DNA of 56,857 nucleotides. Source: Bacteroides sp. Its GTDB lineage: Bacteria; Bacteroidota; Bacteroidia; Bacteroidales; Bacteroidaceae. The DNA is taken from assembly GCA_017992695.1 (NCBI GenBank), contig JAGOOC010000014.1, positions 1 to 56,857 of the forward strand, given 5' to 3'. Under the pieces are notes generated by a model. That model was given only the letters and a program-made list of their open reading frames with translations, was not told the origin of the DNA and made no database searches. Within the stretch, counting starts at the first letter, position 1; each line of letters begins with the position of its first letter. This document shows positions 1-9,678 of this stretch, one piece after another. The position numbers and the translations under genes are program-made.

Positions 1-296
1 ATAGGAATTTTCCGTTTGAGTAATATTTAGCCTTTCTTTTGCCATTTAGTTTGTATACACCACAAATAACACAAGTATTCACCACAGAGTATACTTTCTT
101 CAACCCGATGTCTGTGCTGGAGTAAATGAAAACACAGAGGAATACAAGAAATATTTCTGTGTACCTTCTGTCTTCCTTGTGGTGAAATAGCAAATAATTG
201 TAATGTATTCATAACAAAACAGCCCTCTTTTATTATAAAGTGACGTAATTACAACCAAAAAGGTAACGCTTTGTTTTGTATAAACAAAAAAAGCAT
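1..296. other. Non-coding stretch upstream of the leu promoter
   Basis: I see no convincing gene here: the open frames are short and have no recognisable protein features. The stretch has imperfect dyad symmetry: an 8-nt end (CACCACAA at 58-65) is matched by its complement at 177-184. Inside lie ACACAGA (132-138) and TCTGTGT (156-162), centred on the 12-bp palindrome AGAAATATTTCT (147-158). This could be a degenerate intergenic repeat or the 3' terminator region of a gene left of the window. No function can be assigned. Confidence 0.5.
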
Positions 297-304
297 TATC
301 TTTG
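275..304 (+). promoter_or_regulatory. Bacteroidetes-type promoter of the leu operon
   Basis: A perfect -7 box TATCTTTG lies at 297-304. A TTTG at 275-278 lies 18 nt upstream and can serve as the -33 box; the usual spacing is about 19-21, so it is slightly short. Transcription would start near 311-313, leaving a leader RNA of roughly 200 nt before leuA that contains the leader peptide and terminator. Confidence 0.7.
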
Positions 305-332
305 CAGCATACAAATAAAGAAGCAACAAAAG

Positions 333-416
333 ATGAATCAATCATTTATACATATTCTACTATCTGGTATTATTATTCTGCTGGCAAAATTCAGTGGAAG
401 TGAGTGCTGTGCGTAG
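333..416 (+). CDS. Ile/Leu-rich leader peptide of the leu operon (27 aa)
   Basis: This short frame starts about 20 nt after the predicted transcription start and ends with TAG at 414-416. Residues 6-17 read IHILLSGIIILL, so nine of twelve residues are Ile (5) or Leu (4). That composition is what an amino-acid-sensing attenuator peptide needs, and it stands directly before an intrinsic terminator (439-477) and the leuA start (517). The weak purine-rich stretch AAAGAAGCAACAAAAG precedes the ATG, as is usual in Bacteroidetes. The last part of the frame, codons for Gly-Ser-Glu at 396-404, is also the 5' strand of the proposed antiterminator. The peptide itself probably has no function beyond positioning the ribosome. 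The reading frame and composition are seen directly; the regulatory role is inferred. Confidence 0.85.
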   Translation: MNQSFIHILLSGIIILLAKFSGSECCA

Positions 417-458
417 ATGTGTATGCTGTAAAATACATAAAAAGCCTTTCTCACTTCC
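396..458 (+). promoter_or_regulatory. Antiterminator pairing of the leu attenuator
   Basis: GGAAGTGAG at 396-404 is perfectly complementary to CTCACTTCC at 450-458, which is the upstream arm and loop of the terminator hairpin, so the two structures exclude each other. A ribosome stalled on the last Ile/Leu codons (375-383) would leave 396-404 free and let the antiterminator form. A ribosome reaching the stop codon at 414-416 would cover it and permit termination. Low charged tRNA-Ile or tRNA-Leu would therefore raise leu operon expression. Confidence 0.75.
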
Positions 459-477
459 CGGTGTGAAAGGCTTTTTT
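439..477 (+). terminator. Intrinsic terminator (attenuator) before leuA
   Basis: GCCTTTCTCAC at 444-454 pairs with GTGTGAAAGGC at 461-471 with one T-T mismatch, around the loop TTCCCG. A run of seven Ts follows. The hairpin stands between the leader peptide and leuA and is the terminating conformation of the attenuator. Confidence 0.85.
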
Positions 478-516
478 ATTGACTGTATAATACGTAAAAT
501 CATATAAGATAAGAAG

Positions 517-2013
517 ATGGACAACAAATTATTTATTTTTGATACAACACTTCGCGATGGTGAGCAGGTACCCGGTTGCCAGTTAAATACCGTAGAGAAG
601 ATTCAAGTAGCAAAGGCTCTGGAGGCATTAGGGGTAGATGTGATTGAGGCAGGATTCCCTGTTTCGAGTCCTGGAGACTTTAATTCGATCATTGAAATAT
701 CTAAAGCGGTAACTTGGCCTACGATTTGTGCGTTGACACGTGCCGTGCAAAATGATATTGATGTAGCGGTAGAGTCACTTAAATTTGCCAAACGCAAACG
801 CATTCACACGGGTATTGGTACTTCCGATTCTCACATCAAGTATAAATTCAACTCCAATAGAGAAGAGATCATTGAGCGCGCAGTGGCCGCGGTCAAATAT
901 GCCCGTCGATTTGTAGATGAAGTAGAGTTTTATGCTGAAGATGCAGGACGTACAGATAATGCCTACTTGGCTCGCGTGGTAGAAGCAGTGATCAAAGCCG
1001 GTGCTACGATCATTAATATTCCGGATACAACAGGGTATTGTCTTCCCGACCAATATGGTGCGAAGATCAAATACTTGATAGATAATGTGAATGGAATGGA
1101 ACATGCGATACTGTCGACGCACTGTCACAATGATTTGGGTATGGCTACCGCCAATACAATCAGCGGTGTGTTGAATGGTGCCCGTCAGGTCGAGGTTACG
1201 ATCAATGGTATTGGGGAGCGAGCCGGAAATACGGCACTTGAAGAGGTAGTGATGATCCTCAAAAGCCATCGTGAGATCGATATTGAGACCAACATAAATA
1301 CACAAAAAATATATCCTACCAGCCGCATGGTATCTAGCTTGATGAACATGCCGGTGCAACCCAATAAAGCAATTGTAGGACGCAATGCCTTTGCACACTC
1401 TTCGGGTATTCATCAAGATGGCGTGCTGAAAAACATGGAGACCTATGAGATTATCAATCCGCAAGATGTAGGCATTGATGAAAGCTCCATTGTGCTAACG
1501 GCCCGCAGTGGGCGCGCAGCGTTGAAACACCGCTTTTCGATACTTGGCGTTGAACTGGAACAAGATAAACTGGACGAGGTATATGAAGCGTTCCTGAAGT
1601 TGGCCGACCGCAAGAAAGACATTCATGACGATGATATCTTAGTATTGGCCGGAGCAGAACGCAGCCAAAACCACCGCATTAAATTAGACTTCTTGCAAGT
1701 AACCAGTGGTGTGGGCGTGCGCTCGGTAGCCAGTTTAGGATTAAACATTGCCGGAGAGAAGTTTGAGGCAGCAGCCAGTGGAAACGGTCCGGTAGATGCA
1801 GCGATCAAGGCGCTCAAGCGAATCATCGATCGACACATGACGCTGAAAGAATTTACCATTCAGGCCATCAGTAAAGGAAGCGATGATGTAGGCAAAGTGC
1901 ACATGCAGGTAGAATATGACGATCAGGTTTATTATGGCTTCGGAGCCAATACGGACATCATTGCCGCTTCGGTAGAAGCTTATATTGACTGTATTAACAA
2001 GTTTGTGAAGTAA
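517..2013 (+). CDS. leuA: 2-isopropylmalate synthase
   Basis: The enzyme condenses acetyl-CoA with 2-oxoisovalerate to 2-isopropylmalate, the first committed step of leucine synthesis, in the cytosol. The 498-residue protein has the HMGL-like TIM barrel opening with [13 protein letters not shown] at about residues 8-20. The metal-binding signature [11 protein letters not shown] and the motif [13 protein letters not shown] follow in the barrel. The C-terminal third (about 370-498) is the LeuA regulatory domain that binds leucine in this family, so feedback inhibition is likely. Length fits bacterial LeuA. It is the first gene of a five-gene operon and lies just behind the attenuator; leuC follows after 35 nt. 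The ATG at 517 is the only sensible start, since the beta-1 strand begins immediately. Confidence 0.95.
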   Translation: MDNKLFIFDTTLRDGEQVPGCQLNTVEKIQVAKALEALGVDVIEAGFPVSSPGDFNSIIEISKAVTWPTICALTRAVQNDIDVAVESLKFAKRKRIHTGIGTSDSHIKYKFNSNREEIIERAVAAVKYARRFVDEVEFYAEDAGRTDNAYLARVVEAVIKAGATIINIPDTTGYCLPDQYGAKIKYLIDNVNGMEHAILSTHCHNDLGMATANTISGVLNGARQVEVTINGIGERAGNTALEEVVMILKSHREIDIETNINTQKIYPTSRMVSSLMNMPVQPNKAIVGRNAFAHSSGIHQDGVLKNMETYEIINPQDVGIDESSIVLTARSGRAALKHRFSILGVELEQDKLDEVYEAFLKLADRKKDIHDDDILVLAGAERSQNHRIKLDFLQVTSGVGVRSVASLGLNIAGEKFEAAASGNGPVDAAIKALKRIIDRHMTLKEFTIQAISKGSDDVGKVHMQVEYDDQVYYGFGANTDIIAASVEAYIDCINKFVK

Positions 2014-2048
2014 TTTTAATTGTAAATAGCTAAATCAAAAGGAACAAA

Positions 2049-3443
2049 ATGAAAACATTATTTGATAAAATATGGGATGCTCACGTGGTTACCACGGTAG
2101 AAGATGGCCCAACACAACTGTACATCGATCGTTTATTTTGTCACGAGGTGACGAGTCCACAGGCATTTGCCGGTTTACGTGCTCGGGGTATTGAATGCTT
2201 ACGTCCCGAGAAGATTATCTGCATGCCCGATCACAATACGCCAACAATCAACCAAGAAAAACCCATCGAAGACCCGATCTCGAAGACACAAGTAGATACG
2301 TTGACGAAGAATGCAACTGATTTTGGTTTGACACATTACGGCATGATGCACCCCAAAAACGGCATCATTCACGTAGTAGGTCCCGAGCGCGGATTGACAC
2401 TGCCCGGTATGACTATTGTGTGTGGCGACTCGCACACCTCTACCCACGGAGCTATGGGAGCGGTAGCTTTTGGTATCGGAACCAGCGAAGTAGAGATGGT
2501 GTTGGCCTCGCAATGTATCTTGCAGTCCAAACCCAAAACCATGCGCATTACCGTAAACGGAGCGTTGGGCAAAGGGGTAACAGCCAAAGACGTGGCCCTG
2601 TACATCATTGCCAAGATGACCACAAGTGGTGCCACAGGCTATTTTGTAGAGTATGCCGGCGAGACCATCAGCAACCTATCGATGGAAGGACGCTTGACTT
2701 TGTGTAACCTCTCGATTGAGATGGGTGCACGCGGTGGCATGATTGCTCCGGATGAAAAAACGTTCGAGTATATCTACGGAAGAGAAAGTGCTCCCACAGG
2801 TGCCGATTGGGATACCGCATTGGCCCATTGGAAAACCTTAAAGAGTGATGACAATGCCGTGTTTGATAAAGAGGTAACCTTTGATGCCAAAGACATAGAA
2901 CCAATGATTACTTACGGAACGAATCCGGGCATGGGTATGGCAATAACGCAACATGTGCCTACCCTTGAAGAGATCGACGAGGCCGGAAAAACCTCGTATG
3001 TGAAGTCGTTGGAGTACATGGGCTTTGCTCCTGGCGAGTCACTGTTGGGCAAAAAGATTGATTATGTGTTTATCGGCTCGTGTACCAACGGTCGTATCGA
3101 AGATTTCCGTACCTTTGCTTCTATCGTAAAAGGGCGGCAGAAGTCCGCAGATGTGATTGCTTGGATTGTTCCCGGCTCTTGGGAAGTAGACAGACAGTTG
3201 CGCGAAGAGGGATTGGATAAAGTATTTACAGCAGCCGGATTTGACATTCGTCAACCGGGATGCTCGGCATGCTTGGCCATGAATGACGATAAGATTCCTG
3301 CCGGAAAATATTCCGTATCGACTAGCAATCGTAACTTTGAAGGGCGTCAAGGCCCGGGTGCACGCACCCTATTGGCGAGCCCACTGGTAGCTGCTGCTGC
3401 CGCTGTAACCGGAGTGATAACAGACCCCAGAAAATTCCTTTAA
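2049..3443 (+). CDS. leuC: 3-isopropylmalate dehydratase large subunit
   Basis: With LeuD this forms the isopropylmalate isomerase that converts 2- to 3-isopropylmalate through an aconitase-type [4Fe-4S] cluster. It is 464 residues long, the normal LeuC size. Aconitase-family signatures are clear: [19 protein letters not shown] near residues 128-146, then IGSCTNGR and [10 protein letters not shown], which carry the three cluster cysteines. If the neighbouring second synthase makes citramalate, the same isomerase would handle that too. It sits 35 nt after leuA and 14 nt before leuD, so it is co-transcribed. Confidence 0.95.
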   Translation: MKTLFDKIWDAHVVTTVEDGPTQLYIDRLFCHEVTSPQAFAGLRARGIECLRPEKIICMPDHNTPTINQEKPIEDPISKTQVDTLTKNATDFGLTHYGMMHPKNGIIHVVGPERGLTLPGMTIVCGDSHTSTHGAMGAVAFGIGTSEVEMVLASQCILQSKPKTMRITVNGALGKGVTAKDVALYIIAKMTTSGATGYFVEYAGETISNLSMEGRLTLCNLSIEMGARGGMIAPDEKTFEYIYGRESAPTGADWDTALAHWKTLKSDDNAVFDKEVTFDAKDIEPMITYGTNPGMGMAITQHVPTLEEIDEAGKTSYVKSLEYMGFAPGESLLGKKIDYVFIGSCTNGRIEDFRTFASIVKGRQKSADVIAWIVPGSWEVDRQLREEGLDKVFTAAGFDIRQPGCSACLAMNDDKIPAGKYSVSTSNRNFEGRQGPGARTLLASPLVAAAAAVTGVITDPRKFL

Positions 3444-3457
3444 TATAGTTTAGACAG

Positions 3458-4048
3458 ATGAAAACAAAATTCAATATACTTAAAAGCACTTGTGTGCCTC
3501 TTCCGTTGGAAAACGTAGATACCGATCAGATCATTCCTGCCCGCTTTTTGAAGGCAACCACCAAAGATGGTTTCGGCGAGAACCTGTTTCGTGACTGGCG
3601 CTACGACAAACAAGGTAATAAAATAGAGTCGTTCGTGCTCAACAACCCCACCTATAGTGGGAAGATACTGGTAGCAGGCAAAAACTTCGGTTCGGGATCG
3701 AGCCGCGAGCATGCTGCGTGGGCCATTGCCGACTATGGCTTCCGTGTTGTTGTATCGAGTTTCTTTGCCGATATTCATAAGAACAATCAGCTCAATAACT
3801 TCGTGCTTCCGGTTGTGGTGAGCGAGGGTTTCCTTGCCGAACTTTTCGAGTCGATTGACCGCAATCCGCAGACAGAAGTAGAGGTGAACTTGCCCGCACA
3901 GACCATAACCAACACAGCCACAGGCAAGAGTGAAGTGTTTGAAATCAACTCGTATAAGAAACTCTGTTTAGAGAACGGACTCGATGATATTGATTTTCTA
4001 TTATCGAACAAAGACAAAATCACAGCATGGGAAAGTACGTCAAAATAG
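3458..4048 (+). CDS. leuD: 3-isopropylmalate dehydratase small subunit
   Basis: This is the swivel-domain partner of LeuC. The 196-residue protein starts with [19 protein letters not shown] and contains the substrate-loop motif [13 protein letters not shown] near residues 75-90, both typical of LeuD. Its stop codon lies 22 nt inside the next coding region, which suggests translational coupling with the downstream synthase. Cytosolic. Confidence 0.95.
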   Translation: MKTKFNILKSTCVPLPLENVDTDQIIPARFLKATTKDGFGENLFRDWRYDKQGNKIESFVLNNPTYSGKILVAGKNFGSGSSREHAAWAIADYGFRVVVSSFFADIHKNNQLNNFVLPVVVSEGFLAELFESIDRNPQTEVEVNLPAQTITNTATGKSEVFEINSYKKLCLENGLDDIDFLLSNKDKITAWESTSK

Positions 4049-5553
4049 AGATCATGGACACCACGCTTCGCGATGGTGAACAAACCAGCGGAGTCTCTTT
4101 TGTCCCTCACGAGAAGCTGATGATTGCACGGCTTCTGCTTGAGGAGCTGAAGGTTGATCGGGTCGAGGTTGCCTCGGCTCGGGTGTCCGACGGGGAGTTT
4201 GATGCCGTGAAGATGATCTGTGATTGGGCTGCACGTCGCAACGTACTCCAAAAAGTGGAGGTGCTCGGATTTGTCGACGGTCATCTGTCGCTCGATTGGA
4301 TTCACGCTGCCGGATGCCGTGTCATCAACCTACTCTGCAAAGGGTCGTTGAAGCACTGCACTTGTCAGCTGAAGAAAACACCCGAAGAACACATTGCCGA
4401 TATACTCGAATCCATCGATTATGCCAATGAACTTGCTATCGAAGTCAACGTGTACCTCGAGGATTGGAGCAACGGGATGAAAGAGTCGCCCGAATACGTG
4501 TATCAAGTGGTCGATGCGTTGCAACACACATCCATCAAACGCTTTATGCTGCCCGATACGTTGGGTATACTGAATCCTTTGCAAGTGATTGAGTTTATGC
4601 GTAAGATGAAGAAACGCTACCCCAATTTACACTTCGATTTTCATGCGCACAATGATTATGACTTGGCGGTAAGCAATGTGTTGGCCGCTGTACTTAGCGG
4701 TGCACAAGGTTTGCACACCACCATAAACGGGTTGGGCGAACGAGCCGGAAACGCACCATTGGCCAGTGTTCAAGCCATCTTGAAAGACCACTTCAATGCT
4801 GCAACTAATATCGTAGAGAGTCGCTTGAACGATGTAAGTCGCGTGGTCGAGTCTTATTCGGGCATCCCGATTCCGGGCAACAAACCACTGGTAGGCGAGA
4901 ATGTTTTTACGCAGGTAGCCGGTGTGCATGCCGACGGAGACAACAAAAGCAACCTTTACTGTAACGATCTGCTTCCCGAGCGCTTCGGTCGTGTGCGCGA
5001 ATATGCCTTAGGCAAGACTTCGGGCAAGGCGAATATCCGCAAGAACTTAGAGTCATTGGGCATGGAGCTGGATGAAGAGTCCATGCGTAAGGTAACCGAA
5101 CGCATCATTCAGTTGGGCGATCGCAAAGAGCTGGTCACCCAAGAAGACCTGCCCTACATCATCTCAGACGTGTTGAAAAACGAAGGAGATAGCAATAAAG
5201 TGAAGCTGAAAGGCTATTTAGTAACGCTAACCAACGAGTTAAAACCGATGGCATCACTCAGTATCGAGATTGACGGACAGGTTTACGAAGAGAGCTCTTC
5301 GGGCGATGGGCAGTACGATGCTTTCGTGCGCGCACTGCGCAAAGTTTATAAAGTCACTTTGGGGCGCAAATTCCCGATGTTGATCAATTATGCCGTCTCC
5401 ATACCTCCCGGCGGGCGTACCGATGCTTTTGTGCAAACCGTGATTACGTGGAGCTTCAACGACAAGGTATTCCGCACGCGCGGACTGGATGCCGACCAGA
5501 CTGAAGCGGCAATCAAAGCAACCATTAAAATGTTAAACATAATAGAAGAATAA
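4027..5553 (+). CDS. cimA: Second alpha-isopropylmalate/citramalate synthase family enzyme
   Basis: A 508-residue paralogue of LeuA with the TIM-barrel start [18 protein letters not shown], the metal site [10 protein letters not shown] and [16 protein letters not shown], and a LeuA-type C-terminal dimerisation/regulatory domain (about 385-508). It is closer in feel to the citramalate synthase branch than to LeuA, but I cannot run the phylogeny that would decide. If it makes (R)-citramalate from pyruvate and acetyl-CoA, then LeuCD and LeuB convert that to 2-oxobutyrate for isoleucine, which would fit the Ile-rich leader peptide. The ATG at 4027 overlaps leuD by 22 nt. An alternative ATG at 4054 would cut into the first barrel strand, so I keep 4027. 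leuB follows after 4 nt. The gene symbol is provisional. Confidence 0.75.
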   Translation: MGKYVKIEIMDTTLRDGEQTSGVSFVPHEKLMIARLLLEELKVDRVEVASARVSDGEFDAVKMICDWAARRNVLQKVEVLGFVDGHLSLDWIHAAGCRVINLLCKGSLKHCTCQLKKTPEEHIADILESIDYANELAIEVNVYLEDWSNGMKESPEYVYQVVDALQHTSIKRFMLPDTLGILNPLQVIEFMRKMKKRYPNLHFDFHAHNDYDLAVSNVLAAVLSGAQGLHTTINGLGERAGNAPLASVQAILKDHFNAATNIVESRLNDVSRVVESYSGIPIPGNKPLVGENVFTQVAGVHADGDNKSNLYCNDLLPERFGRVREYALGKTSGKANIRKNLESLGMELDEESMRKVTERIIQLGDRKELVTQEDLPYIISDVLKNEGDSNKVKLKGYLVTLTNELKPMASLSIEIDGQVYEESSSGDGQYDAFVRALRKVYKVTLGRKFPMLINYAVSIPPGGRTDAFVQTVITWSFNDKVFRTRGLDADQTEAAIKATIKMLNIIEE

Positions 5554-5557
5554 GAGC

Positions 5558-6628
5558 ATGAAATTGAATATTGCTGTCCTTCCGGGCGACGGAATTGGTC
5601 CCGAAATCATACGTGCGGCACTCGATGCCACACAAGCTATTTGTGATAAGTTTGGTCACGAATTACACTACGAATACGGTATCTGTGGTGCCGATGCCAT
5701 TGAGAAAGTAGGTAACCCTTACCCCGAAGAGACACACGAGCTCTGTATGAAAAGCGATGCGGTGCTTTTCGGTGCGGTGGGACATCCGCGCTTTGACAAT
5801 GACCCCTCGGCCAAAGTTCGCCCCGAGCAAGGGTTGCTGGCTATGCGCAAGCGATTGGGGTTGTATGCCAATATTCGTCCGGTGACTACGTTCGAAAGTT
5901 TGATTCATAAGTCGCCCCTGCGTGCCGAGCTCGTGCGTGGAGCCGATTTCATGTGCATCCGCGAACTTACGGGAGGCATGTACTTCGGTCGTCCACAAGG
6001 GCGCAGCGAAGATGGAAATACCGCTTACGACACTTGTGTGTATACCCGCGAAGAGATTACACGCATCGTTACCTTGGCTTATGAGTATGCCATGAAGCGT
6101 CGCAAGAAACTGACCATTGTCGACAAAGCCAATGTGTTGGCCACCTCGCGTTTGTGGCGCGAAGTGTCGAAAGAGATCGAACCGCTTTACCCCGAGGTAG
6201 AGACCGAATATATGTTTGTAGACAATGCCGCCATGCGCATGATACAGTGGCCTACCTCTTTTGATGTGTTGGTAACCGAGAATATGTTTGGTGATATCTT
6301 GACAGACGAAGGTTCTGTAATCACCGGCTCTATGGGACTGCTTCCATCCGCTTCTATCGGCACGCATACATCGGTATTCGAACCCATTCACGGATCGTGG
6401 CCACAGGCAGCCGGTCAGAACATTGCCAACCCCTTGGCTACCATTCTCTCGGCAGCCATGATGTTCGACTATGCTTTCGGACTCAAAGAGGAAGCCGCAC
6501 TTATTCGTCAAGCAGTCGATGCTTCGATGGATGCCAATGTGCGTACACAAGACATTCAAGTAGATGAGGTAGCTCCCTGTACTACTTCTGAGGTAGGTCA
6601 GTGGATTGTAGATTACATCGCAAAGTAA
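5558..6628 (+). CDS. leuB: 3-isopropylmalate dehydrogenase
   Basis: NAD-dependent oxidative decarboxylation of 3-isopropylmalate to 2-oxoisocaproate, the last step specific to leucine before transamination. The 356-residue protein starts with [13 protein letters not shown]. It also carries [14 protein letters not shown], the catalytic-lysine segment TIVDKANVL and the nucleotide-binding end of the domain, [14 protein letters not shown]...[12 protein letters not shown]. Four nucleotides separate it from the preceding synthase, and a strong terminator follows, so it closes the operon. Confidence 0.95.
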   Translation: MKLNIAVLPGDGIGPEIIRAALDATQAICDKFGHELHYEYGICGADAIEKVGNPYPEETHELCMKSDAVLFGAVGHPRFDNDPSAKVRPEQGLLAMRKRLGLYANIRPVTTFESLIHKSPLRAELVRGADFMCIRELTGGMYFGRPQGRSEDGNTAYDTCVYTREEITRIVTLAYEYAMKRRKKLTIVDKANVLATSRLWREVSKEIEPLYPEVETEYMFVDNAAMRMIQWPTSFDVLVTENMFGDILTDEGSVITGSMGLLPSASIGTHTSVFEPIHGSWPQAAGQNIANPLATILSAAMMFDYAFGLKEEAALIRQAVDASMDANVRTQDIQVDEVAPCTTSEVGQWIVDYIAK

Positions 6629-6653
6629 AGCGATAACCCTTTTTATTATATTG

Positions 6654-6680
6654 AAGAGACACGCTGTGTCTCTTTTTTTG
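6654..6680 (+). terminator. Terminator of the leu operon
   Basis: AAGAGACAC (6654-6662) pairs perfectly with GTGTCTCTT (6666-6674) around a three-base loop, and the Ts continue to 6679. It lies 26 nt after the leuB stop. Confidence 0.9.
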
Positions 6681-6726
6681 TTAATTTCGTGCTCTGTATG
6701 GAAGTAACAACTAAAAGACCAGATCA

Positions 6727-7461
6727 ATGAATAAAACGGCAAACTATCAGTTTACGATTATTGTACCAGTTTACAATGAAGAAGACAATGTGTATTCGCT
6801 CGAAGCAAAGCTCAACGAATTCCTATTGTCATCGCTTGTTACCACTTGTGTGCTATTCGTGAACGACGGTTCGCGCGATCGTAGCCGCGAACGCATTCTT
6901 GAAGTTTGCACCCGCAATCCTCATTTTTTCTACCTTGACCTGGCTCGTAACTCCGGCCTTAGTGCAGCCATGAAGGCGGGTATTGACAATGCCCAATCGC
7001 TATATGTAGGCTATATGGATGCCGATTTGCAAACCACCCCCGAAGATTTCAACCTCTTGCTTAAAGACATTGCCCACTATGAATTGGTGATGGGCATTCG
7101 GGCCAACCGCCAAGATTCGCCGTTCAAGAAACTGCAATCGAAGATTGCCAACGGCTTCCGTCGCGCCATGACGCACGATGGGGTAGAGGACACCGGCTGC
7201 CCGCTCAAGGTGATGCACACTTGCTATGCCAAGCGCATCCCCTTCTTTACCGGTATGCACCGCTTTCTGCCTGCACTCATCTTGTTGCAAGAGGGGCGCA
7301 TCAAGCAGGTGCCTGTGCGCCACTTCCCACGGGTGGCAGGCGTGTCTAAGTACCATTTGTGGAATCGGTTGGTTTCACCCTTTCTGGACTGTTTCGCCTA
7401 CCGTTGGATGAAGAAACGGTATATCAATTACAGCGTGAGCGATACCAACGTAATGGCTTAA
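6727..7461 (+). CDS. Family 2 glycosyltransferase (DPM1/ArnC-like)
   Basis: Probable transfer of a sugar from a nucleotide donor onto a polyprenyl phosphate. The 244-residue protein is a single GT-A domain: FTIIVPVYNEEDNV at residues 9-22, FVNDGSRDRS at 44-53, and the DAD metal motif at 98-100. Unlike ArnC or GtrB it ends without the two C-terminal membrane helices, so it is closer to soluble DPM1-type enzymes. The next gene begins 7 nt downstream and encodes a LAB_N membrane protein, and an ArnT-like transferase follows, so the lipid-linked sugar is probably used by that transferase. The exact sugar is unknown. Confidence 0.8.
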   Translation: MNKTANYQFTIIVPVYNEEDNVYSLEAKLNEFLLSSLVTTCVLFVNDGSRDRSRERILEVCTRNPHFFYLDLARNSGLSAAMKAGIDNAQSLYVGYMDADLQTTPEDFNLLLKDIAHYELVMGIRANRQDSPFKKLQSKIANGFRRAMTHDGVEDTGCPLKVMHTCYAKRIPFFTGMHRFLPALILLQEGRIKQVPVRHFPRVAGVSKYHLWNRLVSPFLDCFAYRWMKKRYINYSVSDTNVMA

Positions 7462-7468
7462 TTCATTG

Positions 7469-8110
7469 ATGGAAACTACACTCATCTTTATTGTCGGGTT
7501 CTTGGCTCAGGCCCTCTTCTCGGCACGCATCCTGTTTCAGTGGATACTCTCAGAGCGTGCCAAGCAGGTGGTCTCTCCATCCATCTTTTGGGTGCTCAGC
7601 ATTTTGGGCTCCTACCTGCTTTGTCTCTACGGATGGTTTCGTCACGACTTCTCCATCATTCTGGGGCAGTTTATTTCCTACTACATCTACCTGTGGAACC
7701 TCAACGAGAAAGGCGTCTGGAAACGCCTGCCGCTCGTGCTGAAAGCCATGCTGATAGCAACACCTGTGGTGGCTGCAGCGTTTATGCTGCACGATGCAGG
7801 AATGTTTATCCGCAACTTCTTCCAAAACGAGAACGTGCCGCTGTGGCTGCTTGTCTTCGGCTCCATGGGGCAGGTTGTTTTCACTTTACGCTTTGTCTAC
7901 CAGTGGGGCTATTCGTTTCATTACAAAGAGTCGTTGTTGCCTAAAGGGTTTTGGATCATCAGTTTGGTAGGTTCGCTGGTCATTGTTATTTACGGCATTC
8001 TCCGTAAGGATCCGGTGTTGATACTGGGGCAGTCGGTGGGTTTTGTGGCGTACAGTCGCAACCTCGTCATCAGTCACCGCCACGCCATTCAAAAAGAAAT
8101 GAAGTCATGA
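7469..8110 (+). CDS. Membrane protein with two LAB_N (lipid A biosynthesis N-terminal) domains
   Basis: A 213-residue hydrophobic protein made of two similar halves. The first, about residues 7-75, contains FLAQALFSARILFQWILSE, VVSPSIFW and LGQFISYYIYLWNL. The second, about 130-200, contains FGSMGQVVFTLRFVYQWGYS, LLPKGFWIISLVGS and LGQSVGFVAYSRNLV. Each half resembles the LAB_N domain found at the N-terminus of some LpxB proteins and as a small partner in glycolipid modification clusters. The ATG at 7469 is preferred over a TTG three bases upstream. The gene overlaps the following transferase by 4 nt (ATGA), indicating coupling. The function is not proven; a helper or flippase-like role for a lipid-linked sugar is an inference from context. 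Confidence 0.75.
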   Translation: METTLIFIVGFLAQALFSARILFQWILSERAKQVVSPSIFWVLSILGSYLLCLYGWFRHDFSIILGQFISYYIYLWNLNEKGVWKRLPLVLKAMLIATPVVAAAFMLHDAGMFIRNFFQNENVPLWLLVFGSMGQVVFTLRFVYQWGYSFHYKESLLPKGFWIISLVGSLVIVIYGILRKDPVLILGQSVGFVAYSRNLVISHRHAIQKEMKS

Positions 8111-9660
8111 GAAACAACTACATCCTCTCTCTCTTTATCTTGTTGGCGCTGTTGCCGATATTACTCTTTCGCGATTACACGCCGTCCAACGAGTTGCGCT
8201 ACCTCAGCATTGTTGACGAAGCGCTGCGCAACGGGCACTTCCTTACCTTTACCAATCAGGGCTTGCCCTATGCCGATAAGCCACCGCTTTACTTTTGGCT
8301 GCTTATGTTTAGCCGTTGGCTGCTGGGTGGGCACTACATGTGGTTTCTCGGGCTGTTTTCCCTCGCACCGGCGTTGGTGGTGATGGGGGTGATGGACAGA
8401 TGGGTGCGAGGAGAGGTGTCGGCCGAGAATCGGTTTACCGGCAGATTGATGCTGATGAGCTGCGGTTTGTTCTTGGGGATGGCTATTGTGTTGCGCATGG
8501 ATATGCTGATGTCCATGTTCATTGTACTTGCACTCTACACCTTTTATAAGATGCTGCAAGAGGAAGGCAGCCCGCGCCGGAATGCGCTGCTGTTTCCCCT
8601 CTACATCTTCTTGGCTGTTTTCTCTAAAGGGCCGGTCGGCATTCTGGTGCCGTTGCTCTCTACTGTGGCGTTTCTGTCTGTCACGGGGCGCATCCGCACA
8701 GTGGGGCGTTACTGGGGGTGGAGAACCTGGGGCATCCTATTGACCGGTTGCACGCTCTGGTTTATCGGCGTGTATTGGGAAGGCGGACCGGAGTACCTGA
8801 ACAACCTGCTTTTTAACCAAACGGTAAACCGCGCGGTCAACTCCTTTCACCACGACGAGCCTTTCTACTATTACTTCCTCTCGGTGTGGTACTCGCTCGC
8901 CCCTTGGTCACTGCTGCTTATTGGCATCATCGGGGTTGGTGTTTGGCGCGGATGGGTGCAAACTGAATTGGAGCGTTTCTTCCTCACCACCTTAGTTACC
9001 ATTGTGGTGATGCTCTCTTGCATCAGTTCCAAGATAGCGGTGTACCTTACACCGGCTTTCCCCTTTTTCGTTTACTTGGCGGTGCTGCTGCTTTCGCGTT
9101 TCCGTTGGAACCGTTGGTTGGCACTGACCATTGCCCTACCTGCCACTGTGTTTGTGCTTAGCACCCCGGCACTGCTGTGGATAGGCACTCAGCCTGCAAC
9201 CCTGTTTATGAGCCAACCCTTCTTCTATGCAGCAGCCGGCCTATTAACGCTGACGGGCTTACTTACGCTCTACTGCCTTTACAAGAAAAAGGAGCTGAAC
9301 CGATCGATTAACACGATGGTCATCGGGCTGTTTATCGCTGTATTCGTGGGAGGCTGGGGACTACCTGCTCTGAACAGCCGCATGGGATTTGCCGATCTGT
9401 GCCACAAAGCTTCAGCAGTCTATCAAGAGAAAAAGGCGGTGGGTTATGTCACCTTCAACATCAGTCGCCCCGAGAGTATGGACGTCTTTCTGCATCAAGA
9501 TGTAAAGCCGATATCGGTGCTGGGGTTGCTCACCAACGATTACCGGGGCAACCTGCTTTTACTATCTGCTAAAGCTGCCGCGAAGAGCAGCACGGTGCGC
9601 GACTTTATTAACGGCAAAGAGAATTATACTGTAGGCGACTATCTGATTGTCGTTTTATAA
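8107..9660 (+). CDS. ArnT-like (GT39/GT83) membrane glycosyltransferase
   Basis: A 517-residue polytopic membrane protein of the PMT/ArnT family, which uses a polyprenyl-phosphate sugar donor on the periplasmic side. It has the short N-terminal helix followed by DYTPSNELRYLSIVDEALRNG and LPYADKPPLYFW, matching the first periplasmic loop with the catalytic acidic residues and the ADKPPL signature of ArnT relatives. About ten further hydrophobic helices follow, with FSKGPVG and WSLAPWSL-type loops (here WYSLAPWSLLL). Together with the GT2 and LAB_N genes it forms a plausible lipid A or glycolipid glycosylation unit. The acceptor and the sugar are not known from sequence. Confidence 0.8.
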   Translation: MRNNYILSLFILLALLPILLFRDYTPSNELRYLSIVDEALRNGHFLTFTNQGLPYADKPPLYFWLLMFSRWLLGGHYMWFLGLFSLAPALVVMGVMDRWVRGEVSAENRFTGRLMLMSCGLFLGMAIVLRMDMLMSMFIVLALYTFYKMLQEEGSPRRNALLFPLYIFLAVFSKGPVGILVPLLSTVAFLSVTGRIRTVGRYWGWRTWGILLTGCTLWFIGVYWEGGPEYLNNLLFNQTVNRAVNSFHHDEPFYYYFLSVWYSLAPWSLLLIGIIGVGVWRGWVQTELERFFLTTLVTIVVMLSCISSKIAVYLTPAFPFFVYLAVLLLSRFRWNRWLALTIALPATVFVLSTPALLWIGTQPATLFMSQPFFYAAAGLLTLTGLLTLYCLYKKKELNRSINTMVIGLFIAVFVGGWGLPALNSRMGFADLCHKASAVYQEKKAVGYVTFNISRPESMDVFLHQDVKPISVLGLLTNDYRGNLLLLSAKAAAKSSTVRDFINGKENYTVGDYLIVVL

Positions 9661-9678
9661 ACCCAAAGAAAACTAAGA

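Noticed and set aside
4054-5553. Shorter start for the second synthase at ATG 4054, just after leuD
   Set aside because: It would remove residues of the first barrel strand before DTTLRDGEQ; the overlapping start at 4027 gives a complete domain.
5663-6742. 359-codon open frame on the minus strand opposite leuB
   Set aside because: Shadow of leuB; no protein-like motifs, and it runs through the operon terminator.
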